In this document: positions 40,401-49,921 of the stretch, piece by piece
Numbering within the stretch: position 1 is the first letter of the stretch
Layout: the number at the start of each line of letters is the position of its first letter
Assembly (NCBI RefSeq): GCF_014873915.1
Contig: NZ_JADBEJ010000008.1
Coordinates: forward strand, 1,116,001-1,180,000
Direction of reading: 5' to 3'
Source of the DNA: Amycolatopsis roodepoortensis
GTDB taxonomy: Bacteria > Actinomycetota > Actinomycetes > Mycobacteriales > Pseudonocardiaceae
DNA: 64,000 bases
The notes under the pieces: generated by a model
What the model saw: only the letters and a program-made list of their open reading frames with translations
Databases searched by the model: none
What the model was told of the DNA's origin: nothing
Program-made: the position numbers and the translations under genes

Positions 40401-41171
40401 TCAGACGCGCTTGAAGAGCAGAGCGCGTTTCACTTCCTGGATCGCCTTCGTGACCTGGATGCCACGCGGGCAAGCGTCGGTGCAGTTGAACGTCGTCCGG
40501 CAGCGCCAGACACCCTCGGAGTCGTTCAGGATGTCCAGACGCTCTTCGGCGCCTTCGTCACGCGAGTCGAAGATGAACCGGTGCGCGTTGACGATCGCGG
40601 CCGGGCCGAAGTACGAGCCGTCGTTCCAGTACACCGGGCACGAGGACGTGCAGCAGGCGCACAGGATGCACTTGGTCGTGTCGTCGAACCGGTCGCGGTC
40701 GGCCTGCGACTGGATCCGCTCGCGCGTGGGCTCGTTCCCGTAGGCGATGAGGTACGGCTTGACGGCCTTGTACGCCTCGAAGAACGGGTCCATGTCGACG
40801 TAAAGGTCCTTGAGCGTGGTCAGACCCTTGATCGGCGCGATGGTGATCGTCGTCTTCTTGCCGTTGGTCTCCAGCAGGTCCTTCATCAGGACCTTGCACG
40901 CCAGCCGGTTGATGCCGTTGATCTGCATCGCGTCGGAACCGCAGACGCCGTGCGCGCACGAGCGCCGGAACGAGAACGTCCCGTCGATGTAGTCCTTGAC
41001 GTAGAAGAGCAGGTTCAGCAGCCGGTCGGTGCGCTGCGCCGGGACGTCGTAGGACTCCCAGTGCGGCTCGGTGTCGATCTCGGGGTTGAACCGGAGGATC
41101 TTCAGCGTGACGGTGATCGGCGTGTGGTCGGAGGACACGGCCTCCGACTTCTCGGGGGTTGCCGTGGTCAT
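40401..41171 (-). CDS. sdhB: Succinate dehydrogenase iron-sulfur subunit
   Basis: The product is 256 aa. It carries the three clusters of complex II: C72 and C77 with C92 ([2Fe-2S]); CILCACCTSSCP at 168-178 ([4Fe-4S]); C224, C230 and C234 ([3Fe-4S]). It passes electrons from SdhA to the membrane quinone site. The ATG overlaps the sdhA stop by 1 nt (TGATG), so translation is coupled. It is the last gene of the operon and has the palindromic terminator after it. Confidence 0.97.
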   Translation of the reverse strand: MTTATPEKSEAVSSDHTPITVTLKILRFNPEIDTEPHWESYDVPAQRTDRLLNLLFYVKDYIDGTFSFRRSCAHGVCGSDAMQINGINRLACKVLMKDLLETNGKKTTITIAPIKGLTTLKDLYVDMDPFFEAYKAVKPYLIAYGNEPTRERIQSQADRDRFDDTTKCILCACCTSSCPVYWNDGSYFGPAAIVNAHRFIFDSRDEGAEERLDILNDSEGVWRCRTTFNCTDACPRGIQVTKAIQEVKRALLFKRV

Positions 41172-42925
41172 CAGTACTTCCGCTCCATCGGTTCGTAGCG
41201 GGTGAAGGTCACCGGCTTGTAGTCCAGGCGGACGTCGGCGGTGAGACCTTCGCCCTCCTTGTAGGCCATGGTGTGCCGCATGAAGTTCGTGTCGTCGCGG
41301 TTCGGGTAGTCCTCGCGCGCGTGCCCGCCGCGGGATTCCTTGCGCGCGAGGGCGCCGACGACGAGGACCTCGGCCAGTTCGAGCAGGAAGCCCAGCTCGA
41401 CGGCCTCGAGGACGTCGGTGTTGTACCGCTTCCCCTTGTCCGACACGGTGATCCGGCTGTACCGCTCCTTCAGCGCCTGCACGTCGGTCAGCGCCTGCTT
41501 CAGCGTGTCCTCCGTGCGGTACACCGAAGCGTGCGAGTCCATCGTCCGCTGCAGCTCGGTGCGGATGTCGGCGACGCGCTCGTCACCGTGCTCCGAAAGC
41601 AGCAGCGCGAGCTGGTCTTCCACGACCTTGGTCGGGTTCTCCGGCAGCTCGATGTGGTCGTGCGCCAGCGCGTACTCGGCGGCCGCGATGCCGGCGCGAC
41701 GGCCGAACACGTTGATGTCGAGCAGCGAGTTCGTGCCGAGCCGGTTCGAGCCGTGCACGGACACGCACGCCACCTCGCCCGCGGCGTACAGGCCGGGGAT
41801 GACGTTCTCGTTGTCCCGCAACGCCTCGCCGTGGATGTTGGTCGGGATTCCGCCCATCACGTAGTGGCAGGTCGGGAACACGGGCACCGGCTCGGTGACC
41901 GGGTCGACGCCAAGGTACGTCCGCGAGAACTCCATGATGTCCGGGAGTTTCGCGTTCAGCGTCTCTTCCGGGATGTGCGTGACGTCGAGGACGACGTAGT
42001 CCTTGTTCGGCCCGCAACCGCGGCCCTGCAGCACTTCCTGCACCATCGACCGGGCGACGATGTCACGCGGCGCGAGGTCCTTGATGGTGGGGGCGTAGCG
42101 CTCCATGAACCGCTCGCCGTCGGCGTTGCGGAGGATGCCGCCCTCACCGCGCACGGCCTCGGAGATGAGGATGCCCAGCCCGGCGAGACCGGTCGGGTGG
42201 AACTGGAAGAACTCCATGTCCTCCAGCGGCAGGCCCTTGCGGAAGATGATGCCGAGGCCGTCACCGGTGAGGGTGTGCGCGTTCGACGTCGTCTTGAAGA
42301 TCTTGCCCGCGCCGCCGGTGGCGAACACGATCGACTTCGCCTGGAAGACGTGCAGCTCGCCGGTCGCCAGCTCGTAGGCGACGACGCCGGAGGCGGCCGG
42401 GTTGCCGTTCTCGTCCGGGGTCAGCACCAGGTCGAGCACGTAGAACTCGTTGAAGAACTCGGTGCCGTGCTTGACGCAGTTTTGGTACAGCGTCTGCAGG
42501 ATCATGTGCCCGGTGCGGTCCGCGGCGTAGCAGGCGCGGCGCACCGCGGCCTTGCCGTGGTCACGGGTGTGCCCGCCGAAGCGGCGCTGGTCGATCTTGC
42601 CCTCGGGAGTCCGGTTGAACGGCAGGCCCATCTTCTCGAGGTCGAGGACCGCGTCGATGGCCTCCTTCGCCATGATCTCGGCGGCGTCCTGGTCGACCAG
42701 GTAGTCGCCGCCCTTGATCGTGTCGAAGGTGTGCCACTCCCAGTTGTCCTCTTCGACGTTCGCCAGCGCGGCGCACATACCGCCCTGGGCGGCGCCGGTG
42801 TGCGAACGCGTCGGGTAGAGCTTGGTGAGGACCGCGGTGCGGGCACGCTGGCCGGACTCGATGGCCGCGCGCATGCCGGCGCCACCGGCGCCGACGATCA
42901 CCACGTCGTACTTGTGGAACTGCAT
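41171..42925 (-). CDS. sdhA: Succinate dehydrogenase flavoprotein subunit
   Basis: The product is 584 aa. It has an FAD-binding VVIVGAGGAGMRAA (about 9-22), a SHTGAAQGGMCAAL region with the flavin-attaching His, and a GHTRDHGKAAVRRACYAADRTGH stretch in the active-site part. It oxidises succinate to fumarate. ATG at 42925 lies 31 bp after sdhD. Length and sequence are typical of the actinobacterial SdhA (type B) enzyme. Confidence 0.97.
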   Translation of the reverse strand: MQFHKYDVVIVGAGGAGMRAAIESGQRARTAVLTKLYPTRSHTGAAQGGMCAALANVEEDNWEWHTFDTIKGGDYLVDQDAAEIMAKEAIDAVLDLEKMGLPFNRTPEGKIDQRRFGGHTRDHGKAAVRRACYAADRTGHMILQTLYQNCVKHGTEFFNEFYVLDLVLTPDENGNPAASGVVAYELATGELHVFQAKSIVFATGGAGKIFKTTSNAHTLTGDGLGIIFRKGLPLEDMEFFQFHPTGLAGLGILISEAVRGEGGILRNADGERFMERYAPTIKDLAPRDIVARSMVQEVLQGRGCGPNKDYVVLDVTHIPEETLNAKLPDIMEFSRTYLGVDPVTEPVPVFPTCHYVMGGIPTNIHGEALRDNENVIPGLYAAGEVACVSVHGSNRLGTNSLLDINVFGRRAGIAAAEYALAHDHIELPENPTKVVEDQLALLLSEHGDERVADIRTELQRTMDSHASVYRTEDTLKQALTDVQALKERYSRITVSDKGKRYNTDVLEAVELGFLLELAEVLVVGALARKESRGGHAREDYPNRDDTNFMRHTMAYKEGEGLTADVRLDYKPVTFTRYEPMERKY

Positions 42926-42956
42926 AGGGATGACTCCGCTTAACGTGTGGTGGGCG

Positions 42957-43376
42957 TCAGTTGGCCGAGATACCGGGATCGAAGGTGAAGATCACCATCG
43001 TGCCGACGGCGAGGATCAGCACCATCGAGACGTAGAGCACGATCTTCAGCCAGAACCGGGTGCTGTCCTTGCGGGCGTAGTCGTCGATGATCGTCCGCAG
43101 CCCGTTGCCGCCGTGGATCTCGGCGAGCCAGAGCATCGACAGATCCCAGAACTGCCAGAACGGCGAGGCCCAGCGGCCGGCGACGAAGCCCCAGTTGATG
43201 CGGTGCACGCCGCCGTCGAGGATGTTCATGATGAACAGGTGGCCGAGCACCAGCACGACCAGGGCGAGGCCCGAGATGCGCATGAACAGCCAGCTGTAGA
43301 GCTCGAAGTTGCTGCGGCGGGCAGCGGGGCGCTTCGGCGAGCGCGGCTTGTCGAGTGCGAGAACTTCGGTCGCCAT
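42957..43376 (-). CDS. sdhD: Succinate dehydrogenase membrane anchor subunit SdhD
   Basis: The product is 139 aa with three membrane spans. Conserved LYSWLFMRISGLALVVLVLGHLFIMNILDGG and DLSMLWLAEIHGGNGLRTIIDDYAR segments place the heme and quinone residues (His in LVLGHLF). It follows sdhC by 2 bp and precedes sdhA by 31 bp. ATG at 43376. Type B-like actinobacterial SdhD. Confidence 0.92.
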   Translation of the reverse strand: MATEVLALDKPRSPKRPAARRSNFELYSWLFMRISGLALVVLVLGHLFIMNILDGGVHRINWGFVAGRWASPFWQFWDLSMLWLAEIHGGNGLRTIIDDYARKDSTRFWLKIVLYVSMVLILAVGTMVIFTFDPGISAN

Positions 43377-43378
43377 GG

Positions 43379-43822
43379 TCAGTGCCCCCCGAACATAACT
43401 TCGACGGTGCGCTTCATCATGAAGAAGGCACCGGGAATCATCACCACGACCCAGATGGCCAGGATGGTCCAGAGCAACGGCTTCTGGAACTTCGGTCCCT
43501 TCTCCCAGAAGTCGACCAGCAGGACCCGGATGCCGTTGAGCGCGTGGAACAGCACCGCGCCGACCAGGCCGACCTCGAGGAGGTTGACCAGCGGGGTCTT
43601 GTAGGTCTCGATGACCTCGTTGTACGAGTCGGGCGACACGCGCACGAGCGCGGTGTCGAGCACGTGCACGAAAAGGAAGAAGAATGTCAGCACGCCGGTG
43701 ATGCGGTGCAGCACCCAGGACCACATACCGGGGTCTCCCCGGTAGAAGGTCCCCTGCCGGCGTGAGGCACCCGCCCGATCGCTCGCGGCCGCCTCGGTGG
43801 CGGTGCTAGCCGTGGTGGACAT
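43379..43822 (-). CDS. sdhC: Succinate dehydrogenase cytochrome b556 subunit SdhC
   Basis: The product is 147 aa. A soluble Ala/Thr-rich N-terminus precedes three spans with the WSWVLHRITGVLTFFFLFVHVLDTALVRVSP motif that carries the heme-ligand His. It binds quinone with SdhD. ATG at 43822. It is the first gene of the sdh operon, whose promoter must lie in the 43823-44358 spacer. Confidence 0.92.
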   Translation of the reverse strand: MSTTASTATEAAASDRAGASRRQGTFYRGDPGMWSWVLHRITGVLTFFFLFVHVLDTALVRVSPDSYNEVIETYKTPLVNLLEVGLVGAVLFHALNGIRVLLVDFWEKGPKFQKPLLWTILAIWVVVMIPGAFFMMKRTVEVMFGGH

Positions 43823-44358
43823 CGGTGAACGGCCTCCAACGTCATGGCTTGGGCCCGCTGACCGCTGGTTTCCGCGCCTGCCGCCGGGACGTCCACCTGG
43901 GGACGGCTCCGGCGACGGTGCCGAGATCATGGTCATCGAGCGTGGATAAACAGGATGCTAGACCCGCACCTCACGGTGGGCTCACCTCCGGGTTCCTCTG
44001 TGTGATGGACCAGACATCGGGACCCCTGCCCGATCGAGTGACGCCGGCCGGTAACTCACCGGTTCGTCCACTGTGGACGCACGAGGCGTCCCGCCGGACG
44101 GCCTGAACGGTGCGTGACGATCTTGGGCGCTTCGCGCGGCCTGGGGGCCGAGCGCTGCCTGCGATTACGCCATTCCGATCACTGTGAGTACTCCATTCGT
44201 CGCGCTTACGACTCATGAGTAAACGTTTGTGTTACGTAGCGTGCCTTTCCTATGGCAGCAAAGCGGCCGTTAGGTACCGTCTCTCGGTCGAACCCGGCAG
44301 CGTCGCCGGGTCGCTTTCTTCGGACCATCCGCTGGATCAGCGGGGAGGGAGACACACG
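43823..44358. other. Divergent spacer between sdh operon and BMP lipoprotein gene
   Basis: A 536-bp gap with promoters for both directions. It has a TCCACTGTGGA copy (44067-44077), a perfect 10-bp palindrome ACTCATGAGT (44211-44220), and a hairpin ACCCGGC...GCCGGGT (44292-44298 / 44305-44311) in the likely 5' leader of the BMP gene. Short ORFs here (for example 43825-44106) have no coding support. Confidence 0.65.
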
Positions 44359-45507
44359 TTGCGTCGCATGCGTGGAACCGCGCTGGCCGCCGCCGCCATG
44401 GCCGGTGCACTGGTACTGGCCGGGTGCGCGAAGGATTCAGGTGCGGGGAACAACAACAACGCGAGCACTGGGGACCAGTCCGCCAGCTGCGTGACGGCGC
44501 CGAAGCCGCCTGCCGCGGCGGCCGCCTCGACCAGCTCCAGCCAGGCCGGTGAGAAGGTCGACGGCAGCAAGCTCAAGGTCGCGCTGGCCTTCGACGTCGG
44601 CGGCCGTGGCGACGCGTCGTTCAACGACTCCGCCGCCGCCGGTACCGACAAGGCGAAGGCCGAGCTCGGTGTGACCACGGTCAGCGAGAGCACCGCCGCG
44701 TCGACCGAGGACGAGGCCGCGAAGTCGCAGCGTCTGGACCAGCTCGCCGCACAGGGCTTCAACCCGGTCATCGCGGTCGGCTTCGCCTACGCCAAGGCCG
44801 TCGGCGCCGTCGCGCCGAAGTACCCGAACACCCAGTTCGCGATCGTCGACGACGACTCCGTCAAGGCGCCGAACGTCACCCCGCTCGTCTTCGCCGAGGA
44901 GCAGGGCTCGTTCCTGGCCGGTGTCGCCGCGGTCTACAAGTCCAAGAAGTGCCACGTGGGCTTCGTCGGTGGTGTGAACACGCCGCTGATCCAGAAGTTC
45001 GAGGCCGGCTTCCTCCAGGGCGTGAAGGCCGCTTCGAGCAAGGCCAAGGTCGAGGACGAGTACCTCACCCCGGCCGGTGACTTCTCCGGGTTCCAGGACC
45101 CGCCGAAGGGCAACGCCAAGGCCAACGCGCAGATCTCCAAGGGCGCGGATGTCCTGTACCACGCCGCCGGGGCCTCCGGTAAGGGCGTGTTCGAGGCCGC
45201 GAAGTCGGGCAACGCGCTCGCCATTGGTGTCGACTCCGACCAGTACAACCAGAAGACGGTCGAGGCGTCGAAGGACGTCATCATCACCTCGATGCTCAAG
45301 CGCGTCGACGTGGCGGTGTTCGACTACCTGCGCGCGCTGGCGAAGGGCGACCTGTCGTCGCTGCCGAAGCGGTTCGACCTCAAGGTCGACGGCGTCGGCT
45401 ACTCCACCTCCGGTGGCAAGGTCGACGACATCAAGGACGTCCTCGACGGCTACAAGGCGCAGATCGTCTCCGGGGCGATCACCGTCTCGGACAAGCCGCA
45501 GAAGTAA
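44359..45507 (+). CDS. BMP/Med-family nucleoside-binding lipoprotein
   Basis: The product is 382 aa. It is a lipoprotein with lipobox LVLAGC (Cys near residue 24), a Ser/Ala linker, and a PnrA/Bmp binding fold (LKVALAFDVGGRGDASFNDSAAAG, QGSFLAGVAAVYKSK, VDSDQYNQ). It presents nucleosides to the ABC transporter that follows. TTG at 44359 is chosen for GGAGGGAG 8 nt upstream; ATG 44368 is the alternative. A 13-bp hairpin after the stop separates it from the ATPase gene. Confidence 0.9.
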   Translation: MRRMRGTALAAAAMAGALVLAGCAKDSGAGNNNNASTGDQSASCVTAPKPPAAAAASTSSSQAGEKVDGSKLKVALAFDVGGRGDASFNDSAAAGTDKAKAELGVTTVSESTAASTEDEAAKSQRLDQLAAQGFNPVIAVGFAYAKAVGAVAPKYPNTQFAIVDDDSVKAPNVTPLVFAEEQGSFLAGVAAVYKSKKCHVGFVGGVNTPLIQKFEAGFLQGVKAASSKAKVEDEYLTPAGDFSGFQDPPKGNAKANAQISKGADVLYHAAGASGKGVFEAAKSGNALAIGVDSDQYNQKTVEASKDVIITSMLKRVDVAVFDYLRALAKGDLSSLPKRFDLKVDGVGYSTSGGKVDDIKDVLDGYKAQIVSGAITVSDKPQK

Positions 45508-45522
45508 GCTCCACCAGGCAGC

Positions 45523-45553
45523 AGGGCTCGGAAGGTCGACCCTTCCGAGCCCT
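45523..45553 (+). terminator. Intra-operon hairpin after the BMP gene
   Basis: AGGGCTCGGAAGG (45523-45535) pairs exactly with CCTTCCGAGCCCT (45541-45553), loop TCGAC. It lies 15 bp after the BMP stop and 34 bp before the ATPase start, so partial termination would give more binding protein than transporter. Confidence 0.85.
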
Positions 45554-45587
45554 CACCTGTTTAACTCCCAGACTGGATGGCTTTTTC

Positions 45588-47165
45588 ATGAGCGCTCCCC
45601 AGGCCGAGGTCACCGACGCCCCCGACCGGGGTGAACCGGCCGTGCAGCTGACCGGGATCACGAAGCGGTTCCCCGGTGTCGTTGCCAACTCCGACGTCAA
45701 CCTCACCGTCACCAAGGGCGAGGTGCACGCCGTCTGCGGCGAGAACGGCGCGGGCAAATCGACCCTGATGAAGATCCTCTACGGCATGCAGCAGCCGGAC
45801 GAGGGCGACATCGCGATCAACGGTCGGCCGGTGAAACTGCGCAACCCGCAGGACGCCATCAAGACCGGGATCGGGATGGTCCACCAGCACTTTATGCTGG
45901 CCGACAACCTGACCGTCGGTGAGAACGTCTTCCTCGGCGCGGAGAACCTGCACGGCATCGGCCGCGCGGCGAGGGCGAAGCTGGCGGAACTCGCCGAACG
46001 CGTCGGCCTGCGCGCCCGCCCGGACGCGCTGCTGGAAGAGCTCGGCGTCGCCGACCGTCAGCGTGTGGAGATCGTCAAGGTGCTCTACCGCGGCGCGCGG
46101 ATCATCATCCTCGACGAGCCCACCGCGGTGCTCGTGCCGCAGGAGGTCGACGCGCTGTTCGAGACCGTCCGCGCCATGCAGAAGGACGGCTTCACCTTCA
46201 TCTTCATCTCGCACAAGCTCGACGAGGTGCGCGCGATCGCCGACACGGTCACCGTGATCCGCCGCGGCACCACCGTCGGCACGGCCGATCCGAAGACGAT
46301 CACCTCACGGCAGCTGGCCGAGATGATGGTCGGTTCGGAACTGCCGACACCCGAGACCCGTGAGTCCACTGTGACCGATCGGCCCGTCCTCCGCCTGGAC
46401 GACGTGTGCCTGAGCGTCGAGGGTTCCGAGCGGAACGTGCTCGACCACATCTCCTTCACCGTGCACGCGGGCGAGGTGCTCGGGATCGCCGGTGTCGAAG
46501 GCAACGGCCAGACCGAACTCGTCGAAACGATCATGGGCATGCGCAAGGGCGGCGGCCGGATCGAACTGACCGAGGTCGACGGCAAGGTCGTCGAGCTGCA
46601 CAAACTGGGGACGCTCGCCCGCCGTGAGGCCGGGATCGGCTACATCGCCGAAGACCGTACGCGGCACAGCCTCCTGCTCACGCAACCCTTGTGGGTCAAC
46701 CGGATCCTCGGTTACCAGACCCGCGAGCCGGTCGCGAAAGGACAGTTGCTCGACATCGCCGGCGCGCGTGAGGACACCCGCCGCATCGTCGAGGAGTACG
46801 ACGTCCGCACGCCGGGCATCGACGTCCCGGCCGCCGCGCTTTCGGGTGGTAACCAGCAGAAGCTGATCGTGGGGCGCGAGCTTTCCGGTGATCCGGTGCT
46901 GCTGATCGCGTCGCATCCGACGCGCGGTGTCGACGTCGGCGCGCAGGCCTTGATCTGGGAACAGATCCGCCAGGCGCGCGCGGCCGGGCTGGCCGTGCTG
47001 CTGGTCTCGGCCGACCTCGACGAGCTGATCGGACTTTCCGACACCATTCAGGTCATGCTGCGCGGACGACTGGTCGGCGAGGCCGACCCCGCGACCGTGA
47101 CCCCGCAGGAACTGGGCTCCGCTATGACGGGTGCCTCCGAAGACTCCGAAGAAGGTGCAGCGTGA
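45588..47165 (+). CDS. Nucleoside ABC transporter, double ATP-binding protein
   Basis: This 525-aa protein has two nucleotide-binding domains in one chain. NBD1 has GENGAGKST (Walker A, about 50-58), ILDEPTAVL, and an LGVADRQRVEI signature; NBD2 has GVEGNGQTELV, ALSGGNQQKLIVGREL and SHPTRGVDVGAQ. This is the YufO/NupO-type nucleoside importer ATPase. ATG at 45588. The downstream permease start overlaps the stop by 4 nt. Confidence 0.93.
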   Translation: MSAPQAEVTDAPDRGEPAVQLTGITKRFPGVVANSDVNLTVTKGEVHAVCGENGAGKSTLMKILYGMQQPDEGDIAINGRPVKLRNPQDAIKTGIGMVHQHFMLADNLTVGENVFLGAENLHGIGRAARAKLAELAERVGLRARPDALLEELGVADRQRVEIVKVLYRGARIIILDEPTAVLVPQEVDALFETVRAMQKDGFTFIFISHKLDEVRAIADTVTVIRRGTTVGTADPKTITSRQLAEMMVGSELPTPETRESTVTDRPVLRLDDVCLSVEGSERNVLDHISFTVHAGEVLGIAGVEGNGQTELVETIMGMRKGGGRIELTEVDGKVVELHKLGTLARREAGIGYIAEDRTRHSLLLTQPLWVNRILGYQTREPVAKGQLLDIAGAREDTRRIVEEYDVRTPGIDVPAAALSGGNQQKLIVGRELSGDPVLLIASHPTRGVDVGAQALIWEQIRQARAAGLAVLLVSADLDELIGLSDTIQVMLRGRLVGEADPATVTPQELGSAMTGASEDSEEGAA

Positions 47166-48259
47166 GTTCCTGGCGTACGAGGCTGCTGCCGCCTCTGCTC
47201 GCGATCGTTTTCGCGGTCATCCTGACGGCCATCGCGCTGATCATCTCGGGCGCGGATCCGCTCCAGGCCTACGGCACGATGGTCGGCCAGCTCTTCAAGG
47301 GCTCGACGGCCGTCGACACGGTGAACCTCGCGACGGTCTACTACCTGTCCGGGCTCGCGGTGGCCATCGGCTTCCAGATGAACCTCTTCAACATCGGTGT
47401 CGAGGGCCAGTACCGGTTCGCCGCCATCGTCACCGCCATCATCGGCGGGGCGCTGCAGCTGCCGCCGGTGATCCACGTGCTGGCGATCCTGGTCGTCGCG
47501 GTGCTCAGCGGCATGCTGTACGCGGCCATCCCGGCCGTGCTGAAGGTGACCCGAGGCGTTTCCGAGGTCATCTCGACCATCATGCTGAACGCGATCGTCG
47601 GCGGCATCGTGGCGTTCCTGGTCAACGCGGACCAGTTCGGCGTGCAGACCGGCAACAACATCGCCACCCGTGAGATCGCCGAGACCGGCCGGATCCCGGG
47701 TATCCCGATCGGGTCCGGAGAGCTGTTCGGCTTCGTGATCATCGCGGCGCTGATCGGCGGGGCCTACTGGTTCATGCTCAACCGGACCCGGTTCGGCTTC
47801 GAGCTCAAGGCCTCCGGCGAATCGACGACGGCCGCCGCGGCGGGTGGCGTCAACGCCAAGAAGATGACGCTGATCGCGATGCTGCTTTCCGGTGGCGTCG
47901 CCGGTCTGGTCGCGATGCCGGAACTGCTCGGCCGCGACTTCAGCTACGGCATCACCTCGACCCAGATGTACGGCTTCACCGGTATCGCGGTCGCCCTGCT
48001 CGGGCGTAACCACCCGGCCGGGATCGCGCTGGGCGCCCTGCTTTGGGCGTTCCTCGACCGGTCCGCCGTTTCGCTGGAACAGATCAACGTGTCCAAAGAG
48101 ATCGCCACGATCATGCAGGGCGTGATCGTGCTGTCGGTCGTCATCGCGTACGAGATCGTGCGCCGCGCGGACCTGGCCGCCGAACAGCGTCGCGTCGGTC
48201 GCGCGCTGGCAGGCAACGGCCGCAAGGGTTCCAGCGTGTCCGAGGGAGGTGCGGTGTGA
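47162..48259 (+). CDS. Nucleoside ABC transporter permease 1 (YufP-like)
   Basis: This 365-aa protein has about ten membrane segments, including FQMNLFNIGVEGQYRFAAIVTAIIGG and TRGVSEVISTIMLNAIVGG; it belongs to the BPD_transp_2 family. GTG at 47162 overlaps the ATPase stop (GTGA), and its own stop overlaps the next permease start in the same way. It forms the channel with the second permease. Confidence 0.92.
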   Translation: MSSWRTRLLPPLLAIVFAVILTAIALIISGADPLQAYGTMVGQLFKGSTAVDTVNLATVYYLSGLAVAIGFQMNLFNIGVEGQYRFAAIVTAIIGGALQLPPVIHVLAILVVAVLSGMLYAAIPAVLKVTRGVSEVISTIMLNAIVGGIVAFLVNADQFGVQTGNNIATREIAETGRIPGIPIGSGELFGFVIIAALIGGAYWFMLNRTRFGFELKASGESTTAAAAGGVNAKKMTLIAMLLSGGVAGLVAMPELLGRDFSYGITSTQMYGFTGIAVALLGRNHPAGIALGALLWAFLDRSAVSLEQINVSKEIATIMQGVIVLSVVIAYEIVRRADLAAEQRRVGRALAGNGRKGSSVSEGGAV

Positions 48260-49530
48260 CCACCGCGGACGTTCTTTCGCCCAACACGGGCGGGACCACC
48301 ATGCCGGTGAAGCCGCCGAAGCGCCGAATCCCCGGCTGGCTCAAGGGCGCCATCTGGGGTCTGCTGGCGGTCGGCGTGCTCGCGATCGCGTCGTACGCCA
48401 CCGGCGTCAACACGCTGACCTCGACCAACACCGCGCACACCGCGTTGCGGCTGGCGCTGCCGATCCTGCTGTGCGCGCTCGGCGGGCTCTGGGCCGAACG
48501 CGCGGGCGTGATCAACATCGGCCTCGAAGGCATGATGATCCTCGGCACCTGGGGTGCGGCGTGGGGCGCGTACCACGGCGGGGTCTGGGCCGGGCTGATC
48601 GCGGCGGTGGTGTTCGGCGCGCTCGGCGGGCTGCTGCACGCCGTCGCGACGGTGACCTTCAACGTCAACCACATCGTCTCCGGTGTGGCGATCAACCTGC
48701 TCGGTCTCGGGGTCGCGAAGTACCTGGCGAACCTGGTGTTCACCCCGCTTTCGGGTAACCCGCGCCAGTCGCCGCCGGTGCCGAAGTTCGACACCTACTC
48801 GGCGACGTTCCTCTCGGATTGGTTGTCGGACCTGGAGAAGATGCAGCGCGTCTTCATCTCCGACCTGGCGGGCATCCTCAACGGCCTGGTCACCGAGGTC
48901 GCGCCGCTGACGATGATCGCGATCGCGCTGGTCCCGATCAGCTACTTCGTGCTGTGGCGGACGCGGTTCGGCCTGCGGCTGCGGTCCTGCGGCGAGAACC
49001 CGGTCGCGGCCGAGTCCCTCGGCGTGAAGGTCTACCTGCACAAGTACGTCGCCATGATCATCTCCGGTGGGCTCGCCGGAATGGGTGGCGCGTCGCTCGT
49101 GCTGCTCGCCGGCGGTGCGGACTACCTGGAGAACCAGACCAACAACCGCGGGTACATCGGTCTCGCGGCGATGATCTTCGGCAACTGGCGGCCGGGTGGC
49201 CTGCTCGGCGGCGCGGCGCTGTTCGGTTACGCGGACGGCCTCCAGCTCGCCGGTGGCGGCACCGCGGTGCTCGCGCTGCTGTACGGCGCGGTGATCCTGC
49301 TGGCCGTGATCGTGGCGGTGCAGTTGTTCCGCCGTCAGTGGATCGCTTCCGCGCTCGGTGTCGTCGGCGCCGTCGCGCTGTACGCGATCTACTGGACCAA
49401 CGACGACCTGCCCAGCGACCTCATCCCGTACACCGCGCACTTCGTGACGCTGATCGTGCTGGCGGTGGCTTCGCAGCGGCTGCGGCCGCCCAAGGCGATC
49501 GGCGCCACCTATCGGCGAGGTGAGGACTGA
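48256..49530 (+). CDS. Nucleoside ABC transporter permease 2 (YufQ-like)
   Basis: This 424-aa protein has about ten membrane segments and a 30-residue N-terminal tail, with VINIGLEGMMILGTWGAAWGAY and NHIVSGVAINLLGLGVAKYL motifs. GTG at 48256 (VTTADVL) overlaps the previous stop as GTGA. The frame extends upstream to 48043, but only as antisense-like overlap of the first permease. Confidence 0.92.
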   Translation: MTTADVLSPNTGGTTMPVKPPKRRIPGWLKGAIWGLLAVGVLAIASYATGVNTLTSTNTAHTALRLALPILLCALGGLWAERAGVINIGLEGMMILGTWGAAWGAYHGGVWAGLIAAVVFGALGGLLHAVATVTFNVNHIVSGVAINLLGLGVAKYLANLVFTPLSGNPRQSPPVPKFDTYSATFLSDWLSDLEKMQRVFISDLAGILNGLVTEVAPLTMIAIALVPISYFVLWRTRFGLRLRSCGENPVAAESLGVKVYLHKYVAMIISGGLAGMGGASLVLLAGGADYLENQTNNRGYIGLAAMIFGNWRPGGLLGGAALFGYADGLQLAGGGTAVLALLYGAVILLAVIVAVQLFRRQWIASALGVVGAVALYAIYWTNDDLPSDLIPYTAHFVTLIVLAVASQRLRPPKAIGATYRRGED

Positions 49531-49531
49531 C

Positions 49532-49921
49532 ATGGCGGAGTACGACTGGGAAGCCTTGCGGGCTCAAGCCGTTGAGGCGGCGAAGTCGGCGTACGCGCCG
49601 TACTCGGGTTTGCGCGTGGGCGTCGCCGCTGTGGTGGACGACGGTCGGATCGTCGTCGGCTGCAACGTCGAAAACGCTTCGTACGGCTTGGGAATGTGCG
49701 CGGAATGCACGATGGCGGGGCAGTTGCGGCTGACCGGCGGCGGCAAGCTCGTCGCCGTCGCGTGCCGCAGCGGCGCCGGTGATCTGCTGATGCCGTGCGG
49801 GCGCTGCCGTCAGATCCTGTTCGAGCACGGCGGATCCGACTGCCTGGTGGACACCCCGAGCGGCATCCTGCCGATGTCGGCGGTGCTGCCGGACGCGTTC
49901 GGGCCGGACGACCTGCCGTGA
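49532..49921 (+). CDS. cdd: Cytidine deaminase
   Basis: The product is 129 aa. It has the CNVENASYG substrate loop, CAECT with the catalytic Glu (about residues 53-57) and PCGRCRQ (zinc cysteines). It deaminates cytidine and deoxycytidine to uridine forms imported by the transporter. ATG at 49532 is chosen over the GTG at 49520. Its stop overlaps the GTG start of deoA. Confidence 0.94.
   Translation: MAEYDWEALRAQAVEAAKSAYAPYSGLRVGVAAVVDDGRIVVGCNVENASYGLGMCAECTMAGQLRLTGGGKLVAVACRSGAGDLLMPCGRCRQILFEHGGSDCLVDTPSGILPMSAVLPDAFGPDDLP

Noticed and set aside
43825..44106. 93-codon plus-strand ORF in the sdh-BMP spacer
   Set aside because: No ribosome site, no family character, and it crosses the likely sdh promoter.
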